From: Thalassolituus sp. UBA1087
Lineage (GTDB): Bacteria > Pseudomonadota > Gammaproteobacteria > Pseudomonadales > Oceanobacteraceae
NCBI GenBank assembly: GCA_002314145.1
Contig: DCCG01000016.1
Location: 1 to 64,000, forward strand
Direction of reading: 5' to 3'
DNA: 64,000 nt
The notes below the pieces were generated by a model. It worked only from the letters and a program-made list of their open reading frames with translations, was not told the origin of the DNA and did no database searches. A program made the translations under genes and the position numbers. Positions 1 to 7,470 of the stretch are shown one piece after another (the stretch's first letter is position 1; each line of letters begins with the position of its first letter).

Positions 1-292
1 GCTGGTAGTAGTCGTAATAGGAAACGAAATACTCAACGGCGTTATTCGGGAAAAACTCCTTAAATTCGCCATACAGTTGCGCCGCCAGGGTTTTGTTGTG
101 CGCCATAATAATGGCCGGGCGACCGCACTGAGCGATCACATTGGCCATGGTATAGGTTTTGCCCGACCCCGTGACCCCGAGCAGTGTCTGCTTCAGCAGA
201 CCGGCGTCAACACCGCTGACCAGCTGACGGATGGCTTCGGGTTGGTCTCCGGCGGGAGAATATTTGGAAGAAAGCTCAAATGCCTTACTCAT
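1..292 (-). CDS. uvrB: UvrABC system protein B, N-terminal part (runs off the window)
   Basis: The visible 97 codons begin MSKAFELSSKYSPAGDQPEA and contain the Walker A motif GVTGSGKTYT, followed by AHNKTLAAQLYGEFKEFFP and the VSYYDYYQ segment. This is the hallmark start of the UvrB helicase-like DNA damage-recognition subunit of nucleotide excision repair. The rest of the gene lies beyond base 1. The ATG is at 290-292. A TATAAT-like -10 hexamer lies at 325-330 on the minus strand, about 32 bases upstream, but no convincing -35 or LexA box is visible. It is divergent from the aminotransferase gene. Confidence 0.97.
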   Translation of the reverse strand, partial: MSKAFELSSKYSPAGDQPEAIRQLVSGVDAGLLKQTLLGVTGSGKTYTMANVIAQCGRPAIIMAHNKTLAAQLYGEFKEFFPNNAVEYFVSYYDYYQ

Positions 293-411
293 CAGGATTC
301 CAGTTACAGCCTATATCAGATAACATTATACGGTTTTTTGACTGGCAGTGACGGCGGAACGATCCGTCGCACTGCCTGTAACCACCATCGCTTTTTTTGA
401 GGATACACATT

Positions 412-1593
412 TTGGACCTGCAATTGTCTGATCGCGTTCAACAGATCAAGCCTTCCCCGACTCTGGCGGTAACCAACCGTGCAGCTGAGTTGCGTGCGGC
501 AGGCAAAGACATTATCGGCCTTGGCGCTGGCGAGCCTGACTTCGACACACCGGAGCACATTAAAAAGGCGGCCATTGAGGCGATCAATAACGGGTTTACC
601 AAATACACGGCCGTGGACGGCACGCCTGGCCTTAAGAAAGCCATTATCAGCAAGTTGCAGAAAGACAATGGCCTGAGCTATGAACCGGCCCAGATTCTGG
701 TGTCCTGCGGTGGCAAGCAAAGCTTCTTCAACCTGTCACTGGCGCTGTTGAACAAAGGTGACGAAGCGGTGATTCCGGCACCTTACTGGGTGTCTTACCC
801 GGATATGGTCAAAATGGCGGAAGCCACGCCGGTGATTATTGAAACCGACGAAGCCACCCGCTTTAAAATGACGGCTGAGCAACTGGAAGCCGCCATTACG
901 GATAAAACGCGTCTGGTGGTACTGAACAGCCCGTCCAACCCATCCGGTGTGGCCTATACCGCGGATGAACTGAAAGCACTGGGTGCCGTACTGAAGAAAC
1001 ACCCGCAGATCATGATCGCGACTGACGACATGTATGAGTACATCTGGTGGGCGGACTTCGCATTCGAGAACATCGTCACTGTGTGTCCGGAACTCTATGA
1101 CCGCACCGTGGTGCTCAACGGCGTGTCCAAAGCCTACAGCATGACCGGCTGGCGTATCGGCTATGCCGCCGGCCCGGCCAAACTGATCGGCGCGATGAAG
1201 AAAATTCAGTCCCAGAGCACGTCCAACCCGACGTCTATCTCTCAGGTGGCAGCGGAAGCGGCACTGACCGGTGGCCGTGACTGTGTGGAACCTATGGTTA
1301 AGGCGTTTAAAGAGCGCCATGACTATCTGGTGGCGGCTCTGAACGAGATTCCGGGCGTCAGCTGCATTGAAGGTGACGGCGCCTTTTACGCCTTCCCGAG
1401 CCTGAAAGGCGCCATGGAAAAAGCCGGTATCAGTGACGATGTGGCATTTGCCGAAAAACTGCTGACCGATGCCGGTGTCGCTCTGGTGCCGGGTTCGGCC
1501 TTTGGCTCACCTGGTTATGCGCGCCTGTCGTTTGCGACCAGCCTGGATACGCTTAAGGATGCTGTGGCACGCCTGACTAAGGCTCTGAGCTGA
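412..1593 (+). CDS. aspC: Class I aminotransferase, aspartate/aromatic type
   Basis: A PLP-dependent fold-type I aminotransferase of 393 residues. It has the N-terminal signature SDRVQQIKPSPTLAVTNRA, the substrate-site segment GLGAGEPDFDTPEHI, the NSPSNPSG loop and the PLP-lysine segment SKAYSMTGWRIGYA. Proteins with this start usually transfer the amino group between aspartate and 2-oxoglutarate; some also accept prephenate or aromatic acids. The chosen start is TTG at 412, with GAGG at 399-402 nine bases upstream. An earlier in-frame TTG at 397 lacks a ribosome binding site. In Pseudomonas a homologue also sits beside uvrB at the edge of the O-antigen locus. Confidence 0.93.
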   Translation: MDLQLSDRVQQIKPSPTLAVTNRAAELRAAGKDIIGLGAGEPDFDTPEHIKKAAIEAINNGFTKYTAVDGTPGLKKAIISKLQKDNGLSYEPAQILVSCGGKQSFFNLSLALLNKGDEAVIPAPYWVSYPDMVKMAEATPVIIETDEATRFKMTAEQLEAAITDKTRLVVLNSPSNPSGVAYTADELKALGAVLKKHPQIMIATDDMYEYIWWADFAFENIVTVCPELYDRTVVLNGVSKAYSMTGWRIGYAAGPAKLIGAMKKIQSQSTSNPTSISQVAAEAALTGGRDCVEPMVKAFKERHDYLVAALNEIPGVSCIEGDGAFYAFPSLKGAMEKAGISDDVAFAEKLLTDAGVALVPGSAFGSPGYARLSFATSLDTLKDAVARLTKALS

Positions 1594-1615
1594 CCGCTTG
1601 CAGTTTAAACGCCAC

Positions 1616-1656
1616 AAAAAAACGCCGCCTGTGATCGCTCACCGGCGGCGTTTTTG
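1616..1656. terminator. Bidirectional intrinsic terminator between aspC and hda
   Basis: AACGCCGCC (1621-1629) pairs with GGCGGCGTT (1644-1652), and an inner GTGA/TCAC pairing lengthens the stem. A-run on the left and T-run on the right let it serve both the plus-strand aspC and the convergent minus-strand hda. Confidence 0.9.
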
Positions 1657-1689
1657 TCTGTGTGTCTTTTAGCGCGGCATTAACGCCGT

Positions 1690-2385
1690 CTACCAGCCCA
1701 TCTCTGCTTTGATAAAAGGAATCGTCAGCTTACGCTGAGCTGACAAAGACGCCTGATCCAGCTTATCCAGCAGATCAAACAGCCCCTGCATATCGCGGGG
1801 ACCGCGCGACAGTATAAAACGTGCCACATCGTCATTCATATTCAGACCGCGGCGTTTTGCCCGTAACAGCAGTGCCAGAATTTTATCGTCATCCTCCAGC
1901 GGTTCAATCTGATAGACCATCCCCCAGCTCAGACGCGAGCTCAGATCCGGCAATTCGATGCCCAGATGGCCGGGCGCCTGATTTCCGGCAATCAGAAGAT
2001 GGCCCTGACGATCGCGGATGCGGTTAAACAGATGGAACAGGCCTTCTTCCCATTCGCGGTGAGCGGCCACAGCCTGGACATTATCCAGCGCAACCAGCGG
2101 CAGATCTTCCATGGATTCCAGCACGGCCGGACTGTATTCCACCAGTTCATCCAGTGGCAGATAAACGCTCTGGTGCCCTAACCCTTCGGCGTAATGGCAG
2201 GCTGCCTGCAGCAGGTGACTGCAGCCCACACCGTCCGCACCCCAGAGGTAAATATAGGGCTCACCATGGGTCGTCCACTGCTGCTGCAGAGCCTGGACGA
2301 TCTGCTCATTCGGGCCGGCATAATAGTTCGCGAAGCGGGCATCGTCCCGAACCGCCACTGATAATGTAAGTTGTTGATGTTCCAT
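1690..2385 (-). CDS. hda: DnaA regulatory inactivator Hda
   Basis: A 231-residue DnaA-paralogue AAA+ protein. The N-terminus carries QLTLSV, which fits the beta-clamp binding motif of Hda. The P-loop reads GADGVGCSHLL, without the usual lysine, as is typical for Hda and unlike DnaA. There is no DnaA domain IV, so it cannot bind DnaA boxes. Hda with the clamp stimulates ATP hydrolysis by DnaA after initiation. The start was set at the ATG at 2383-2385 because the residues upstream are antisense-like and overlap the DUF2066 gene. It follows that gene by 13 bases and is probably co-transcribed with it. Confidence 0.92.
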   Translation of the reverse strand: MEHQQLTLSVAVRDDARFANYYAGPNEQIVQALQQQWTTHGEPYIYLWGADGVGCSHLLQAACHYAEGLGHQSVYLPLDELVEYSPAVLESMEDLPLVALDNVQAVAAHREWEEGLFHLFNRIRDRQGHLLIAGNQAPGHLGIELPDLSSRLSWGMVYQIEPLEDDDKILALLLRAKRRGLNMNDDVARFILSRGPRDMQGLFDLLDKLDQASLSAQRKLTIPFIKAEMGW

Positions 2386-2398
2386 GCTTTTATTATGC

Positions 2399-3403
2399 CT
2401 ATGGTTGCCAGATATAGTCACCCTGTGCCGACAACAACAGACGGTTATCCAAAGATAACGTCGCCCACACCTGACTCCAGTCCGCTGACAGGTCAAGATC
2501 CAGCACCAGATCATTCTGATGCACCGCCCTCACCCGTACATTATTCACTGCCACATTAGCCTGCAGATAGGCCAGCAGATCATGATAAGCACGGAAACTC
2601 TTCACGCCGGAGATACGTATTTCATGGCCCGCGGTCGTGCCATCATTGATCACGGCGTACTGCGATGACATGGATGCAGCAATCTGCTCAGCCACCTGGC
2701 GCAGCACCACGTCTGCGGTCTCTGCCCGGGCGCTGATATCCTGTACCTCACCATTGTGCTCAAAAAAGCCGCTGTAGCGCCATTCGCCGTTCAATGTCGG
2801 CGACATGCGCCCGGCCAGCACGGCATCCGCCCGGTAGCGTTGCGACGCTTTGTCGATATCAGAGCGGAACAGGCCCCATAAGCGCTCCAGCGGCAGCGCT
2901 GCATCGTCTTCCAGATCCAGGGATGGCCAGAGTACCGGAATGCCGCGTTCCGCCAGCGCCTGATCAAATAAACGATACCAATCCGGGGTATCGGCGCTGA
3001 CGCGCCGCCGTTGCTGGTCATCTTCCACACCGGCCCACAGCAGCACCAGCGGACGGCTTTTGCCCCACACCGGCAGATGGGCATCGGTGAGCAGCTTATC
3101 AATCAGGTTGGGGGCAAAAACCACTTTAAGGTACAGGTTGTTATCGTCATCCCGGTTAAAGCGGAAACTCTTCACATAGCGGTCGGCGGCGTTAACAGCC
3201 TGCTGTACCGGCTCCCGCGCCGTACTGGCAGAGATACCGGATACTTTCACGACCACCAGTTTCATCGCCATCTGAGTGGCAGCCTGACGGCTGGACATCG
3301 TCTGATCCTCCACCGGCACGCTGACACTATAAAGATCGGATACGGTCACTGCATGGCCCAGCATGCTCAGACACAACAACATCACCAGACTGACAGCTCG
3401 CAC
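2399..3403 (-). CDS. DUF2066 domain-containing exported protein
   Basis: A 334-residue protein with a short signal peptide (a hydrophobic stretch in the first 18 residues ending near GHA), then a mature part beginning VTVSDLYSVSVPVEDQT. This matches the DUF2066 family commonly found between purM and hda in gammaproteobacteria. Its function is unknown; it is probably periplasmic. The start is GTG at 3401-3403 with an AAGGAAG ribosome binding site six bases upstream. In Pseudomonas a PerM-type permease gene often lies between this gene and hda. None is present here. Confidence 0.85.
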   Translation of the reverse strand: MRAVSLVMLLCLSMLGHAVTVSDLYSVSVPVEDQTMSSRQAATQMAMKLVVVKVSGISASTAREPVQQAVNAADRYVKSFRFNRDDDNNLYLKVVFAPNLIDKLLTDAHLPVWGKSRPLVLLWAGVEDDQQRRRVSADTPDWYRLFDQALAERGIPVLWPSLDLEDDAALPLERLWGLFRSDIDKASQRYRADAVLAGRMSPTLNGEWRYSGFFEHNGEVQDISARAETADVVLRQVAEQIAASMSSQYAVINDGTTAGHEIRISGVKSFRAYHDLLAYLQANVAVNNVRVRAVHQNDLVLDLDLSADWSQVWATLSLDNRLLLSAQGDYIWQP

Positions 3404-3761
3404 AGACAGCTTCCTTTTACCTGGGCCGGCCCGCAGGACAGCCCGTATGAATGACAGAGTTCAGACCGGCAGCGACGGCAATAGTGCCAACAACAGCGCC
3501 ACAGGCGCGCAGCCTGTACCGGATCGTAAACGGCCCGTATTGTGCCATGAACAGCGCCGATAGCCAGCACCCGAGGGGCATTGATGACAGATTTTGTGAT
3601 GCAGGCAGACCACAGCCCCTGCCGCAGCGGGCGTTACAGCAGCCCCTGATGCCCTGCAGCTGCACCATCACCTCTGCCATCACTATTTGAGTGGTGCACT
3701 CCGGGGAACAAATCGTTAGAATACGCGCCTTTCTTCCACCCAGTACCCCAGTGACAATGGC
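3404..3761. other. 358-base intergenic region between divergent DUF2066/hda and purMN
   Basis: No convincing gene is visible. The region must hold the promoters of both divergent units. On the plus strand a TAGAAT -10-like hexamer lies at 3717-3722, about 40 bases before the purM ATG, with no clear -35. I see no PurR-type palindrome. The open frames through this stretch have poor composition and no ribosome binding sites. Confidence 0.6.
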
Positions 3762-4811
3762 ATGACAGACAAACAATCCCTTAGCTATAAAGACGCAGGC
3801 GTTGATATTGACGCAGGAAATGCATTGGTTGAGCGCATCAAAGGTGTGGCAAAGCGAACCCGCCGCCCGGAAGTGCTCGCCGGTCTGGGTGGCTTCGGCG
3901 CTCTGTTTGAACTGCCGCAGGGCTATGAACAACCGGTTCTGGTATCCGGTACCGACGGCGTCGGCACCAAGCTGCGCCTGGCCATGGATCTGAACAAACA
4001 CGACAGCATTGGTGTGGATCTGGTCGCCATGTGTGTGAACGATCTGGTCGTTGCGGGCGCAGAGCCGCTGTTTTTCCTGGATTACTACGCCACCGGCAAA
4101 CTCAATGTGGATGTGGCGGCAGACGTCGTAACAGGCATTGGCGAAGGCTGTGAACAGGCCGGTGCCTCCCTGGTGGGTGGTGAGACGGCCGAAATGCCGG
4201 GCATGTACGAAGGTGAAGACTACGATCTGGCCGGCTTCTGTGTCGGTATCGTCGAAAAGGCTGACATTATTGACGGCAGCCAGGTGAAGGCCGGCGATAA
4301 GCTGATCGCCATGGCCTCCTCCGGTCCTCACTCCAACGGCTATTCCCTGATCCGTAAGATCATCGACGTATCCGCAGCGGATCTGAGCGCTGATCTGGAT
4401 GGCCAGCCACTGGCCGATGCCCTGATGGCGCCAACCCGTATTTATGTACGCTCTGCCCTGAAGCTGATCAATGCGTCCGCCGTGCATGCGATGTGTCACG
4501 TGACCGGCGGTGGTTTTCAGGAGAACATTCCCCGGGTATTACCCGAAGGATGCAAAGCGGTGATCGACACCAACAGCTGGCAGTGGCCCGCAGTGTTCGG
4601 CTGGCTGCAGAGCGCCGGCAACGTGGAAACGGCAGAAATGTACCGTACCTTTAACTGTGGTGTCGGCATGATTGCGGTGATTCCGGAAGAGAAAGCCGAT
4701 GCCGCCGTGGCGCTGCTGAATGCCGAAGGTGAGCAGTCCTGGATTATTGGTGAAATCCAGCCAAAATCCGCAGACGAAGAACAGGTTGAGTTTATCGGAA
4801 CCCGCGTATGA
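3762..4811 (+). CDS. purM: Phosphoribosylformylglycinamidine cyclo-ligase
   Basis: AIR synthetase of 349 residues, the fifth step of purine synthesis, which closes the imidazole ring using ATP. Family landmarks are SYKDAGVDIDAGNALVERIK at the N-terminus, VSGTDGVGTKLRLA, the GVDLVAMCVNDLVVAGAEPL segment, the GGETAEMPGMY loop and HVTGGGFQENIPRVLP. The length is normal for the family. Its stop overlaps the purN start (ATGA), so the two are translationally coupled. Confidence 0.97.
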   Translation: MTDKQSLSYKDAGVDIDAGNALVERIKGVAKRTRRPEVLAGLGGFGALFELPQGYEQPVLVSGTDGVGTKLRLAMDLNKHDSIGVDLVAMCVNDLVVAGAEPLFFLDYYATGKLNVDVAADVVTGIGEGCEQAGASLVGGETAEMPGMYEGEDYDLAGFCVGIVEKADIIDGSQVKAGDKLIAMASSGPHSNGYSLIRKIIDVSAADLSADLDGQPLADALMAPTRIYVRSALKLINASAVHAMCHVTGGGFQENIPRVLPEGCKAVIDTNSWQWPAVFGWLQSAGNVETAEMYRTFNCGVGMIAVIPEEKADAAVALLNAEGEQSWIIGEIQPKSADEEQVEFIGTRV

Positions 4812-5479
4812 TGCGTTCGCCCGGGGAGCCGGAAAAGAAACCACGCATTGTTATTCTGATCTCCGGCAGTGGCAGCAATATGGCCGCCATTGCGGATGCC
4901 GTCAAAGCCGGTGATATCGATGCAGACATCGCGGCGGTGATATCCAACAAACCGGATGTCGCGGGCTTACAGAAAGCCCGCGACCGGGATATCGACGCTC
5001 AGGTTGTGGATCATTCCGGATTCCAGAGCCGTGAGCATTTTGATGTGGCTCTGATGCGCAAAATTGATGAATACGAGCCGGACCTCATCGTTCTGGCCGG
5101 GTTTATGCGCATCCTCACGGCGGATTTTGTGCGCCGTTACCTGGGCCGCATGCTCAACATCCACCCTTCTCTGCTGCCCAAATATCAGGGACTGCACACT
5201 CACCAACGGGCCATTGATGCCGGTGATACAGAACACGGTGTGACGGTTCATTTTGTTACGGAAGAGCTGGATGACGGCCCGAATGTGATTCAGGCGGTTG
5301 TAACAATCAGCAGCGATGATACCGCTGACGCTCTGCAGCAGCGGGTACGCCAGCAGGAACACATTATTTACCCCATTGCGGTCAAATGGTTCGTCAGTGG
5401 ACGGCTGACCATGAAAGACAACCAGGCCATGCTTGATGGTATTGCATTGCCTGCCGGTGGCCTGCGTCTGGAACAGTGA
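4808..5479 (+). CDS. purN: Phosphoribosylglycinamide formyltransferase 1
   Basis: GAR transformylase using 10-formyl-tetrahydrofolate, 223 residues. It shows the phosphate-binding SGSGSNMAAI, the folate-site stretch LIVLAGFMRIL, the catalytic NIHPSLLPKYQGLHTH (Asn and His) and the late HGVTVHFVTEELDDGP segment with the third catalytic residue (Asp). Two ATG codons lie in tandem at 4808 and 4811. The first overlaps the purM stop. Confidence 0.96.
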   Translation: MMRSPGEPEKKPRIVILISGSGSNMAAIADAVKAGDIDADIAAVISNKPDVAGLQKARDRDIDAQVVDHSGFQSREHFDVALMRKIDEYEPDLIVLAGFMRILTADFVRRYLGRMLNIHPSLLPKYQGLHTHQRAIDAGDTEHGVTVHFVTEELDDGPNVIQAVVTISSDDTADALQQRVRQQEHIIYPIAVKWFVSGRLTMKDNQAMLDGIALPAGGLRLEQ

Positions 5480-5569
5480 TCCCCACAGACTGATCACTGC
5501 AGCGGAATTCCGCGCCTCAACCTGCGGTCAGAACCGGATATCTTGCAACGAATGGATTGAACAGACTTT

Positions 5570-6343
5570 ATGATGCTGACAAAACGGATAACCCGGCTGC
5601 TGTTACTCTGCTCTATTCTGCCGCTCACCGCGTTCGCAGCCGAAGAGACTGCAACATCGACATCAACAGCGACTTCCCGGCCAGCGTCGCTGCAGGCTGC
5701 AGACAATAACACCATGACGCTCAAACCCTTTACCGCCCACTACACCACCGAGTGGAAAGTGGGTTGGTTCAGTATCGACATCGACGCCAGCCGGACGCTG
5801 AGACAGCTCAGCAATGGCCACTGGCAGCTGGTGTTTGAGGCTGATGCCAGCGCTGCCGGCCTGACTGAAACGTCGGAATTCCGGGTAGAAGATGGTCAGA
5901 TTTACCCGCTGGAGTACCGCTACCGGGCAACCGGCTTGTTCAATGAAGACGACCGCACCCTGGTCTTCGCTCCGGAACTGCGGCGTGTGACCGACCTGGA
6001 GAAACAGAAAGAATACCAGGATGCCTGGGATGAGCATGTACAGGACAACCTGACCTACATGCTGCAGGCGGGGCTTGATCTGTCTGCGGGCGCGAAAGAA
6101 CTCACCTATGACGTCTTTGAAAAAAACCGGGCCAAAGACTTTCACTTCCGCGTCGTCGCAGAAGAGCAGCTCAATACCCGTATCGGCAAACTGAAGACTC
6201 TGAAGGTTCAGCAGATCCGCAAAGATAAGGACCGCAGTATTTATGCCTGGTACGCCATCGACCATCAATACCAACTGGTAAGACTGGTGGACCGGAAAGA
6301 TGGCAAAAAACGCTACCAGATCGATATTACCGATCTGAAATAG
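5570..6343 (+). CDS. DUF3108 domain-containing exported protein
   Basis: 257 residues with a clear signal peptide (MMLTKRITRLLLLCSILPLT, cleavage expected after AFA), then a Thr/Ser-rich linker and a beta-rich domain starting near FTAHYTTEWKVGWFSID. This is the DUF3108 family, usually found next to purN in Pseudomonas-like genomes. Its biochemical role is unknown; the signal peptide places it in the periplasm or outer membrane. It lies 90 bases after purN and may share that transcript. Confidence 0.87.
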   Translation: MMLTKRITRLLLLCSILPLTAFAAEETATSTSTATSRPASLQAADNNTMTLKPFTAHYTTEWKVGWFSIDIDASRTLRQLSNGHWQLVFEADASAAGLTETSEFRVEDGQIYPLEYRYRATGLFNEDDRTLVFAPELRRVTDLEKQKEYQDAWDEHVQDNLTYMLQAGLDLSAGAKELTYDVFEKNRAKDFHFRVVAEEQLNTRIGKLKTLKVQQIRKDKDRSIYAWYAIDHQYQLVRLVDRKDGKKRYQIDITDLK

Positions 6344-6431
6344 CATCGTGAAACCACTTCCGGCCGGCTACTGCAGTCTCCTCGCTTGATGTACACTGCA
6401 GCCCGGCCAATCAGCAACAGGACACCCAACC

Positions 6432-7013
6432 ATGCGACTCAGCGACGGCGATATTGAACAACGACTCGATCAGGGCAGCATTCTTATCGAGCCAGTGCCT
6501 GATGCCGAAGCCATCGCCGGAATCAGTGTCGACCTGCGCCTGGATCATCGCTTCCGGGTATTTAACAGCAACTCAGTAACGCACCTTGATCTGTCCGGCG
6601 ACCGCGCTCAACTGGACCGTGATATCAACCGCATCATGGGCAAAGAAATCGCCATAGAAGACGGCGAGGCGCTCTACATTCATCCGGGTGAACTGGTACT
6701 CGGTGCCACGCTGGAATCTGTGACCATTCCCGATGACCTGGTGGGCTGGCTCGACGGTCGCAGTTCGCTGGCACGCCTTGGCCTGATGGTACATGTGACC
6801 GCAGGGCGGATTGATCCGGGCTGGGAAGGCCAGATCGTTCTGGAGTTCTACAATAATGGCAAACTGCCACTGGCGCTTCGCCCCGGAATGACGATATGTG
6901 CCCTCTCCTTTGAAATGCTCAGCAGCCCGGCCAAACGCCCCTACAACAAGCGTGAAAATGCCAAGTACCGTGATCAGAAAGGGGCTGTATTTTCACGCAT
7001 AGCGAAGGACTGA
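6432..7013 (+). CDS. dcd: dCTP deaminase
   Basis: 193 residues, the usual length. It starts MRLSDGDIEQRLDQG and contains GRSSLARLGLMVHVTAG and GQIVLEFYNNGKLPL, which hold the conserved active-site Ser, Arg and Glu of the homotrimeric enzyme. It makes dUTP from dCTP as the main route to dTMP in gammaproteobacteria. There is no C-terminal dUTPase fusion feature. It lies 88 bases after the DUF3108 gene. Confidence 0.96.
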   Translation: MRLSDGDIEQRLDQGSILIEPVPDAEAIAGISVDLRLDHRFRVFNSNSVTHLDLSGDRAQLDRDINRIMGKEIAIEDGEALYIHPGELVLGATLESVTIPDDLVGWLDGRSSLARLGLMVHVTAGRIDPGWEGQIVLEFYNNGKLPLALRPGMTICALSFEMLSSPAKRPYNKRENAKYRDQKGAVFSRIAKD

Positions 7014-7069
7014 GCGGCCGGACGAAAGCCGGTATCGTGAAATAAAACGCAAGAAAATCAAACAGATGC

Positions 7070-7098
7070 TTGACACCCCAGCTCACCCTTTGCATAAT
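7070..7098 (+). promoter_or_regulatory. Sigma-70 promoter of the tRNA-Asn gene
   Basis: A perfect -35 TTGACA (7070-7075), a 17-base spacer and a CATAAT -10 (7093-7098). A GC-rich discriminator (GCGCCC) follows, which is typical of stable-RNA promoters under stringent control. The tRNA starts 18 bases after the -10. Confidence 0.88.
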
Positions 7099-7116
7099 GC
7101 GCCCACTTGCTGATGT

Positions 7117-7192
7117 TCCCCGATAGCTCAGTCGGTAGAGCAGTAGACTGTTAATCTATTGGTCGCTGGTTCAAGTCCAGCTCGGGGAGCCA
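7117..7192 (+). tRNA. tRNA-Asn (GTT anticodon)
   Basis: A 76-base cloverleaf with encoded CCA. The acceptor arms TCCCCGA and TCGGGGA pair, the D arm holds AGCTCAGTCGGTAGAGC, the anticodon loop CTGTTAA carries GTT, and the T arm is GCTGGTTCAAGTCCAGC. A single copy is seen here, at the boundary between housekeeping genes and the polysaccharide locus. Confidence 0.98.
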
Positions 7193-7432
7193 TTTCAGCA
7201 ATACTCTTCAGACTATAAACAACTCTGTTTTTTCTCAGAAAAACCATTCTTAGCTACTCTTATCGATCAAAGCAGCAGTTTAATTTCTGACTTAAGACGG
7301 TTAGCAATTTAGCCGCTGGCCGACATTCGCCACCAGTAATTCACCACTATCGGTACCTGTGTAAACAGTTGGCGTAAAAGTTACCGTTTTGTGACGCAAT
7401 TATTTTAATTTCACGGCACTTCTGTCATGCAC

Positions 7433-7441
7433 TGCTATACT
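7433..7441 (+). promoter_or_regulatory. Candidate extended -10 promoter of the dehydratase gene
   Basis: TGCTATACT is a good extended -10 element (TGn plus TATACT). No clear -35 is seen. Transcription would start near 7448, which leaves no leader for an ATG at 7450 and so favours the ATG at 7471 as the real start of the next gene. Confidence 0.55.
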
Positions 7442-7470
7442 AAAAGACCATGGAATGGGAAGATGGCCAG

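Noticed and set aside
293..411. LexA box in front of uvrB
   Set aside because: I looked for CTGT-N8-ACAG between uvrB and aspC and found no acceptable match.
3417..4499. Long minus-strand open frame (360 codons) opposite purM
   Set aside because: It is an antisense shadow of the GC-biased purM gene: composition is His/Gly/Gln-rich, no ribosome binding site and no known family.
7117..7192. tRNA-Asn as the attachment site of an integrated island
   Set aside because: No integrase gene and no repeat of the tRNA 3' end were seen at the other end of the polysaccharide locus.
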